Below, piece by piece: positions 6,023 through 10,688 of a stretch of 10,688 nucleotides of DNA. Position numbers and translations under genes: made by a program. Below the pieces are notes generated by a model that worked only from the letters and a program-made list of their open reading frames with translations, had not been told where the DNA came from and ran no database searches. This stretch comes from Desulfobia sp. (GTDB lineage Bacteria > Desulfobacterota > Desulfobulbia > Desulfobulbales > SURF-16): NCBI GenBank assembly GCA_030608985.1, contig JAUWDC010000012.1, positions 1-10,688 of the forward strand. Reading direction: 5' to 3'. Within the stretch, counting starts at the first letter, position 1, and every line of letters starts with the position of its first letter.

Positions 6023-6766
6023 TTAAAAGGTTATCAGAATTCCCTGTGGGGACCAGGACTGTTTTTTCTTTTTTGACGTGGGACGATAACTCTCAACAAA
6101 ATCACCAACCGAGGCTTTCTTGAAATTACTGATTTTAAGCCCCACTTGCTGCCCCTTTTTTGCAAGCCGCACTGTATCATTTTTAATATGGAGCGATTCT
6201 ATTTTACCTGAATAGACTGGCCCCATGGCCGTAATAACATGAAAATAATCACCATGGGCAAGATGTCCCTTTTCCACTTCACACCCTAAGATAATCCCCT
6301 TCCGAGAGCTTTTAAAAAGAGCTATCACTCTGGCCTTGCCTATTATTATTTTTTTCTCATCGTCCTCGTAGATGAGGCTTGCTGCAATTTTTTTCACATC
6401 ATCTGTGAGGTGATAGATAACATCGTATAGACGTACCTCTACGCCGTACTGGCTCAGCAGAGGCTCAATATTCTGAATGACACCAACACTGTAACCGATA
6501 ATCAATCGGCTGCCGCTCTCTGCCATAAAAATGTCAGACTTGTTGACTGGACCAATACCTACGTGAAACACATTAATATTTATTTCAGCAGGTGCCGAGG
6601 CAAGAAGAGCGGCCCTGACCGCTTCCAGACTTCCTGTTGATTCACACTTCAGTACAATTTCGAGCTTGGGTGCTGCCTTGGTTTGGGTATGTGCTAGAGA
6701 GGCGTCAGGGTAAACACGACTGGAAGATTTCTTCCCTTTTTTATTTTTGACGTGCATGGCTCCCAC
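6023..6766 (-). CDS. Stand-alone IF-2 C-terminal domain protein without GTPase (up to 247 aa)
   Basis: From about residue 35 to 228 the protein follows the last two domains of bacterial translation initiation factor IF-2: GSLEAVRAALL (45-55; GSVEAISDSLL in E. coli), HVGIGPVNKSDI (68-79), GYSV (91-94), YDVIYHLTDDV (114-124; YSVIYNLIDEV), an ARVIALFKSSRKGIILGC stretch (145-162; VFKSPKFGAIAGC), and GKIESLHIKNDTVR to VGDFVESY (187-227). In IF-2 the last domain binds fMet-tRNA. None of the GTPase motifs (GHVDHGKT, DTPGH, NKxD) is present; the N-terminal 34 residues are basic and the tail (SKKKKQSW) is basic too. A TAA three codons upstream closes the frame, so this is a separate gene and not a sequencing cut of full IF-2. 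The start is GTG 6766 or ATG 6757; neither has an ideal ribosome site. A 180-bp mobile element ends 22 bp upstream. Confidence 0.8.
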   Translation of the reverse strand: MGAMHVKNKKGKKSSSRVYPDASLAHTQTKAAPKLEIVLKCESTGSLEAVRAALLASAPAEININVFHVGIGPVNKSDIFMAESGSRLIIGYSVGVIQNIEPLLSQYGVEVRLYDVIYHLTDDVKKIAASLIYEDDEKKIIIGKARVIALFKSSRKGIILGCEVEKGHLAHGDYFHVITAMGPVYSGKIESLHIKNDTVRLAKKGQQVGLKISNFKKASVGDFVESYRPTSKKKKQSWSPQGILITF

Positions 6767-6780
6767 AGTGCTTTAATTAA

Positions 6781-6788
6781 AAATTTTC
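6781..6788. repeat. Left target-site duplication AAATTTTC
   Basis: Identical to the eight bases at 6969-6976 on the other side of the MITE; eight bases is the usual duplication length for IS66-family insertions. Confidence 0.7.
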
Positions 6789-6968
6789 GTAACTATTCAG
6801 CTGCACCCCATATTTGCACGATCAGCCCGCCTCACATAGATAAACTATAGATTCGGCGGCCTGCTCGGAGTCTCTGCTACGCTTCGCTTACCTGCACAAA
6901 TCTGGAGCACATCTGAATAGTTACAGTCCGTGGTTACTGAACTTTTGTACATTTCGCTGAATAGTTAC
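6789..6968. mobile_element. IS66-like MITE (180 bp) with 13-bp terminal inverted repeats
   Basis: GTAACTATTCAGC at 6789-6801 is the exact reverse complement of GCTGAATAGTTAC at 6956-6968. The element is flanked by a perfect 8-bp direct repeat, AAATTTTC, at 6781-6788 and 6969-6976, as expected of a target-site duplication. Known IS66 elements make 8-bp duplications and have ends beginning GTAA, so that family fits; the assignment is inference. A further inverted copy of the end, CTGAATAGTTAC, lies inside at 6913-6924 and its neighbouring bases (GAGCACAT, CAAATCTGG) also resemble the left end, so roughly 27 bp are imperfectly repeated. No coding sequence is present inside. Confidence 0.75.
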
Positions 6969-6976
6969 AAATTTTC
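6969..6976. repeat. Right target-site duplication AAATTTTC
   Basis: The exact match to 6781-6788 directly at the outer edges of the inverted ends marks the insertion boundaries of the MITE. Confidence 0.7.
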
Positions 6977-7026
6977 TATATTGAATAGAGGGGATACACT
7001 ATAACTTGCCGATTTCAGGCTATACA

Positions 7027-7039
7027 CTCTGAAACAGAG
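7027..7039. repeat. Small hairpin CTCTG-AAA-CAGAG after the membrane protein gene
   Basis: A 5-bp perfect inverted repeat with a three-base loop lies just downstream of the minus-strand stop at 7041. It lacks a T-run after it, so it is at most a weak terminator. The rest of 6977-7040 shows nothing I can name. Confidence 0.25.
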
Positions 7040-7040
7040 A

Positions 7041-7478
7041 TCAAAACAAAATATTAAGGCCAAAGATAATCTGGGTCATATAGAGACAAAGAAGGCATAG
7101 GCCGGAAAAAAAATGAATAGTCCGCCAAAAAGGATCCATCCCTTTTATACGTCTGGAAAGTAACAGAACCACTAAAATTGCAACGACCAGGACAGAGCCC
7201 AGCATGAGATGAGAAGAAGAGGTAGAAGTATGAGCATGATCATGGCTTAACCTCCCCACTATCAAACCGGCAGCATACCCCGACAATCCCAGCCCAGCAA
7301 TAAACGGCCCTGCTTTCCGATGCCGCTTAATTACTGAAGATATAGGATAACGACCTGTTTTCCTGGATATTCTTATCTTCAGGCCAAGCCATCCCTGATA
7401 ACAGAAAAGTATGAACACAAAACTGTTAAACGAACCATGTATGGCCTTCAAATAAACAATTACTTCCTTACTCATCAT
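7041..7478 (-). CDS. Four-helix His-containing membrane protein, possibly cytochrome b561/DUF4079-like (145 aa)
   Basis: An inner-membrane protein with four hydrophobic helices at about residues 14-32, 56-75, 91-108 and 121-144. A histidine stands at or near the start of each helix: H14 (KAIHGSF), H53 (KRHRKAG), H90 (SSHLMLG) and H122 (TIHFFSG). A His-rich loop (SHDHAH, 78-83) lies between helices 2 and 3. This order resembles small cytochrome b561-type or DUF4079-type membrane proteins, in which such histidines bind haem; I am confident of the topology, less of the family. The start is one of two adjacent ATGs (7478, 7475) and has no clear ribosome site. It is a single gene, divergent from the PhnD-like gene, and separated from the IF-2-like gene by the MITE. 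Confidence 0.6.
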   Translation of the reverse strand: MMSKEVIVYLKAIHGSFNSFVFILFCYQGWLGLKIRISRKTGRYPISSVIKRHRKAGPFIAGLGLSGYAAGLIVGRLSHDHAHTSTSSSHLMLGSVLVVAILVVLLLSRRIKGMDPFWRTIHFFSGLCLLCLYMTQIIFGLNILF

Positions 7479-7639
7479 ATGAGGCTACCCACATTTAATT
7501 ATTTCAGAATAGTTAAGATTTCCTGTTTTTTAAGCGTATTGACATTAGCATGTCATATGTAGCATCATTATCTTAATGCATTGAGTATAATTTTTCTCAT
7601 ATTTTGCGATAATTGCTGTTTTTTTAGGAGTGTTTCTCA
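7479..7639. promoter_or_regulatory. Divergent gap with TGACAT-TAGC-ATGTCA palindrome
   Basis: This 161-bp AT-rich gap separates the membrane protein gene from the PhnD-like gene. A perfect 6-bp palindrome with a 4-base centre lies at 7540-7555 and contains a consensus TTGACA at 7539-7544. A TATAAT at 7586-7591 lies 48 bp before the PhnD-like ATG but is too far from that TTGACA to form one promoter; its own -35 (CATCAT at 7563) is poor. AGGAG at 7626-7630 is the ribosome site for the ATG at 7640. Confidence 0.35.
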
Positions 7640-8578
7640 ATGAGGAAATCAACCTTTCTTCCCCGTACTTTCTTGGTACTCTTTGTTTCTTTCATTTCTC
7701 TTCATCTTCTCGGCTGTGATCAGCGGAGAGATGAGACGATCAACGTATCACTGAAGAAAGTTGAAAAAAATAAAACTATAACACCTGAACAGCCTGTAAA
7801 GAGACTACGTATTGCTATTTCGGCAGTCATTTCACCTAAAGAGACATTTGCTCTCTATAGAGAACTTCTGGATTATATCTCAGCAGGAGTTCATCTTCCT
7901 GTCCAACTTGTTCAACGGGAAACATACGAGGAAGTAAATGACATGATCAGGGATAAGGAAATTGACCTGGCCTTTGTCTGTAGCGGAGCATATATCAAAG
8001 GGCATGATCAGTTCGGAATGAAAATACTTGCGGCGCCGGTAGCCTATGGGAAACCTGTTTATTCCAGCTATATTATTGTGCCAATAGCAAGCCCAATTGC
8101 AACGGTTGAATCTTTGCGGGGCAAACGATTCGCTTTCACCGATCCGATGTCAAATACCGGCAAGCTGGCTCCAACCTATATGCTTTCCAAAATGAAAGAG
8201 GATATTGACACTTTTTTTAAAAGCTACATTTTTACGTATAGTCATGACCGGTCAATTGAAATGGTAGCCCATAACTTGGTGGATGGTGCTGCTGTTGATG
8301 GCCTGATCTGGGAATACATGAATATCAAAACCCCCTCCATAACTGCGAAGACAAGGATCATTAAAAAATCTGAGCCCTTCGGCATCCCTCCGGTTGTTGT
8401 TCCGCCAGGACTTGATCCGAGTCTTGAGGAACAACTGCGGAATTTATTTCTAAATATTCACACCGATGAAAAAGGGCGTAAAATTCTTGCCAAGCTCATG
8501 ATCGACAAGTTCATTATCTTGGATGATCACAAGTATGATTCGATCAGAGAAATGAACGCATGGATTAATAGTAAATGA
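7640..8578 (+). CDS. PhnD-family phosphate/phosphonate-type solute-binding lipoprotein (312 aa)
   Basis: A periplasmic binding protein anchored as a lipoprotein: a basic start, a hydrophobic stretch (FLVLFVSFISLHLL) and the lipobox LLGC with C26; D27 follows the cysteine, which in enteric bacteria favours retention in the inner membrane. The mature part matches PhnD-type proteins: RIAISAVISPKETFALYREL at 57-76, EIDLAFVCSGAYI at 107-119, SLRGKRFAFTDPMSNTG at 158-174, and YSHDRSIEMVAHNLVDGAAVDG at 200-221. No permease or ATPase gene of an ABC importer follows; instead the stop overlaps the start of a membrane histidine kinase (ATGA). It is therefore more likely the ligand-sensing partner of that kinase than a transport component. 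The ligand cannot be read from sequence; PhnD-like folds bind phosphonate, phosphite, phosphate and other small anions. AGGAG nine bases upstream supports the ATG. Confidence 0.85.
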   Translation: MRKSTFLPRTFLVLFVSFISLHLLGCDQRRDETINVSLKKVEKNKTITPEQPVKRLRIAISAVISPKETFALYRELLDYISAGVHLPVQLVQRETYEEVNDMIRDKEIDLAFVCSGAYIKGHDQFGMKILAAPVAYGKPVYSSYIIVPIASPIATVESLRGKRFAFTDPMSNTGKLAPTYMLSKMKEDIDTFFKSYIFTYSHDRSIEMVAHNLVDGAAVDGLIWEYMNIKTPSITAKTRIIKKSEPFGIPPVVVPPGLDPSLEEQLRNLFLNIHTDEKGRKILAKLMIDKFIILDDHKYDSIREMNAWINSK

Positions 8579-10688
8579 AGTCCTCGAAGCAGCCATATCA
8601 TTTTGCAGACATAGCTCTGGCATGGAAAATTTCCATTGTTTTTCTGGCGATCATTTCACTGATGGGGATGATCCTTTTTTTTGTAATCCAGTCGACAGTG
8701 ACCCGAACTCTGTATGCTGAGCATAACGAAAAAGGCATCGCAATTGCCACAAACCTGGCGACGAATGTAGTGAACCCATTGTTGCTCGATAATCTGTCCA
8801 GGCTGCAGCTCCTTTTAACGAATAGCATAAAAAACGATGTTGTGTATGCTTTCCTGGTGGATAAAAAACGTTCTGTTGTAGTTCATACTTTTGCCGGTGG
8901 TTTTCCTGTTGACCTTAAAAATGTGAACAATCCCTTATCTAATGAACAAAAAAGCCTGCAGTTGATGAATACAGAAGATGGACATATCCTCAACATTGCC
9001 GTTCCTGTTATGCAAGGTGAAGGTGGCGTTGTTCATATTGGGTTGTCTTCTAAAACCATTGAGGAGAAGCTGAGCCAAACTAAACAACATATTGTCATTA
9101 CTTGTTTCCTCATTTCCGTTGTGGCAATTATCATTGCTGTCTTTTTCAGCAAATTGATTACCAGTCCTTTGGGGAAACTTGTAATTGGTGCAGAAAATAT
9201 TGGCAAAGGTAATCTGGACCATCGTGTGCTTGTTGAAAGAGGAGATGAGATAGGAATTCTCGCCAAAACTTTTAATGACATGGCAGAATCCCTGCAGGAT
9301 GATATCAGAAGACGGATTGAGACAGAAAAAGCTTTGAAGGACAGCGAGTCTCTGTATCGTTCCCTTATAGAAAATATTGATATGGGGGTTACTTTAATAG
9401 ATACGGAATATAATGTGGTTATGACCAATGCTGCGCAGGGGAGAATGTTTGATAAAGCTCCTGGCGATTTTTTCGGCAAGAAATGTTTCAGGGAGTTTGA
9501 AAAAAGAGATCAAATCTGTCCACATTGTCCCGGAACTATTGCCATGGAAAGCGGGAAATCCCAGGAAATTGTGACAGAAGGGATTAAGGATGACGGCTCC
9601 AGTTTTACCGTGCGCGTGAAAGCCTTTCCAATTCAGGGAGAAGCCGGAGAAAATAAAGGGTTTATTGAATTTGTAGAAGACATAACAGAACGCCTGCAGG
9701 TTGAACGGGATCTGGCTTCAGAAAAAGAGCGTCTTGCCGTGACCCTGCGAAGTATAGGTGATGGAGTAATCACAACCGACACCGAAGGCAGAATTGTCTT
9801 GATCAATAAAGTCGCGGAAGAGTTGACTGGTTGGAAGCAAGAGGAGGCGGTCGGGAGATCTCTTGGAGAAGTTTTTAATATTATCAACGAAAAAAACCAC
9901 GAACCCATAGATTCTCCAGTGAGAAATGTTCTGGAGTCAGGCAAGATTGTCGGTATGGAGGATCACATACTTCTCATTGCCAAGGATGGGACGGAAAGGA
10001 GTGTCGCAGACAGTGGTGCGCCAATTCGAGATAAAGACAGCAGGATAATTGGCGCTGTTCTTGTTTTTCGTGATGTGACCGAAGAAAAGCTGATGGCAAA
10101 GGAGCTTCATAAGTCCCAAAAACTTGAATCTGTTGGATTGTTGGCAGGGGGCATAGCCCATGATTTTAATAATATTTTGGCTGCAATACTTGGCAATATT
10201 GAATTGTCATTAGAGTATACCGATTCTGAAGACAAGAGACATCCCCTGTTGACACAAGCTCAAAAGGCTACTTTGCGGGCAACAGGCCTCACAAAACAGC
10301 TCCTTACTTTTGCCAAGGGAGGTGCGCCGGTCAAGGAGATTGCCTCAATTGCCGAAGTGATACGAGATTCATCTGATTTTGTTTTGCGAGGCAGTAATGT
10401 GCAATGTCAATATAGCATTGCCGATGATCTATGGCCGGTGGAAATTGATAAAGGGCAGATAAGCCAGGTTATGCAGAATATTATTCTTAATGCTTCCCAT
10501 GCCATGCCGGAGGGAGGTGTGATTGATGTTAGTTGCATAAATGTCAACAACATTGAAGAAAGAGTTTCATTTCTCAAAGCAGAAGACTTTATAAAAATAG
10601 AAATTAAGGACAGCGGCATAGGGATTCCATCTGAACTGTTGGACAAAATTTTTGATCCCTATTTCACAACCAAAGATGCGGGAAGTGG
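8575..10688 (+). CDS. Membrane sensor histidine kinase: periplasmic sensor, HAMP, PAS-PAS, HisKA, HATPase (3' end cut)
   Basis: The frame is open from the ATG at 8575 through the window edge, 704 complete codons with no stop. TM1 is at about 15-38, a periplasmic domain of Cache-like character at 40-170, TM2 at 172-195, HAMP at 196-250 (ENIGKGNLDHRV, GDEIGILAKTFNDM), PAS1 at 258-375, and PAS2 at 383-505. The phospho-acceptor is H529 in GLLAGGIAHDFNNILAAILG (NtrB-like type). The ATP-binding domain shows the N box (NIILNASHAM, N639), G1 box DSGIGIP (679-685) and F box IFDPYFTTK (692-700), and the window ends in the G2 box. PAS1 contains C304, C315 and C318 (KKCFREFEKRDQICPHCPG), a cysteine set seen in many PAS domains of anaerobes. 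The start overlaps the PhnD-like stop by ATGA. The binding protein probably feeds its state to the periplasmic domain; a response regulator is expected beyond the edge. Confidence 0.9.
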   Translation, partial: MKSSKQPYHFADIALAWKISIVFLAIISLMGMILFFVIQSTVTRTLYAEHNEKGIAIATNLATNVVNPLLLDNLSRLQLLLTNSIKNDVVYAFLVDKKRSVVVHTFAGGFPVDLKNVNNPLSNEQKSLQLMNTEDGHILNIAVPVMQGEGGVVHIGLSSKTIEEKLSQTKQHIVITCFLISVVAIIIAVFFSKLITSPLGKLVIGAENIGKGNLDHRVLVERGDEIGILAKTFNDMAESLQDDIRRRIETEKALKDSESLYRSLIENIDMGVTLIDTEYNVVMTNAAQGRMFDKAPGDFFGKKCFREFEKRDQICPHCPGTIAMESGKSQEIVTEGIKDDGSSFTVRVKAFPIQGEAGENKGFIEFVEDITERLQVERDLASEKERLAVTLRSIGDGVITTDTEGRIVLINKVAEELTGWKQEEAVGRSLGEVFNIINEKNHEPIDSPVRNVLESGKIVGMEDHILLIAKDGTERSVADSGAPIRDKDSRIIGAVLVFRDVTEEKLMAKELHKSQKLESVGLLAGGIAHDFNNILAAILGNIELSLEYTDSEDKRHPLLTQAQKATLRATGLTKQLLTFAKGGAPVKEIASIAEVIRDSSDFVLRGSNVQCQYSIADDLWPVEIDKGQISQVMQNIILNASHAMPEGGVIDVSCINVNNIEERVSFLKAEDFIKIEIKDSGIGIPSELLDKIFDPYFTTKDAGS

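Noticed and set aside
7503..7517. CAGAATAGTTAAG as another MITE end copy
   Set aside because: Two mismatches within the core and no partner or duplication; likely chance in AT-rich DNA.
7539..7591. TTGACA and TATAAT as one promoter for the PhnD-like gene
   Set aside because: The boxes are 41 bp apart, far beyond the 16-18 bp spacing needed.
9033..9479. Minus-strand 148-codon frame
   Set aside because: It is antisense to the HAMP/PAS region of the kinase, which has a continuous frame with recognisable domains.

Overview
The window looks like accessory chromosome from a moderately AT-rich anaerobic Gram-negative bacterium, most likely a Desulfobacterota (delta-proteobacterial) lineage. That placement is an inference from gene style: a long PAS sensor kinase with a Cys/CPxC PAS motif, a PhnD-type sensor lipoprotein, small Cys-rich acidic proteins, and remnants of IS3 and IS66-like elements. 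No rRNA, tRNA or CRISPR array is visible.

Region 1 (1-4118, minus strand) is one tight operon of five genes, read right to left: a group II PLP decarboxylase resembling cysteine sulfinate decarboxylase/GAD, a cysteine dioxygenase-type cupin, two different ATP-grasp ligases, and an MFS transporter cut by the window edge. The junctions are a TAATG overlap, a 75-bp gap, an ATGA overlap and a 1-nt gap. The first two enzymes together would convert cysteine to cysteine sulfinate and then hypotaurine. The ATP-grasp enzymes and the exporter suggest that this amine, or a related one, is built into an amide or peptide-like small molecule and exported. I know of no described pathway with this exact gene set; the product is unknown and this is the best candidate for a new system here.

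Region 2 (4119-5405) holds, upstream of the operon, the decayed C-terminal end of an IS3-family transposase, followed by a plus-strand SDR oxidoreductase and a hairpin-rich gap with a probable terminator for the minus-strand genes to its right.

Region 3 (5406-7478, minus strand) holds two adjacent small cysteine-containing proteins sharing a CX5C helical-hairpin-like pattern; a stand-alone protein equivalent to the C-terminal domains of initiation factor IF-2 without the GTPase; a 180-bp MITE-like element with 13-bp inverted ends and a perfect 8-bp target duplication, which fits the IS66 family; and a four-helix His-containing membrane protein.

Region 4 (7640 to the right edge, plus strand) is a two-gene signalling unit: a PhnD-family solute-binding lipoprotein and a membrane histidine kinase (periplasmic sensor, HAMP, two PAS, HisKA, HATPase) joined by an ATGA overlap. 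The kinase is cut by the window edge inside its ATP-binding domain.
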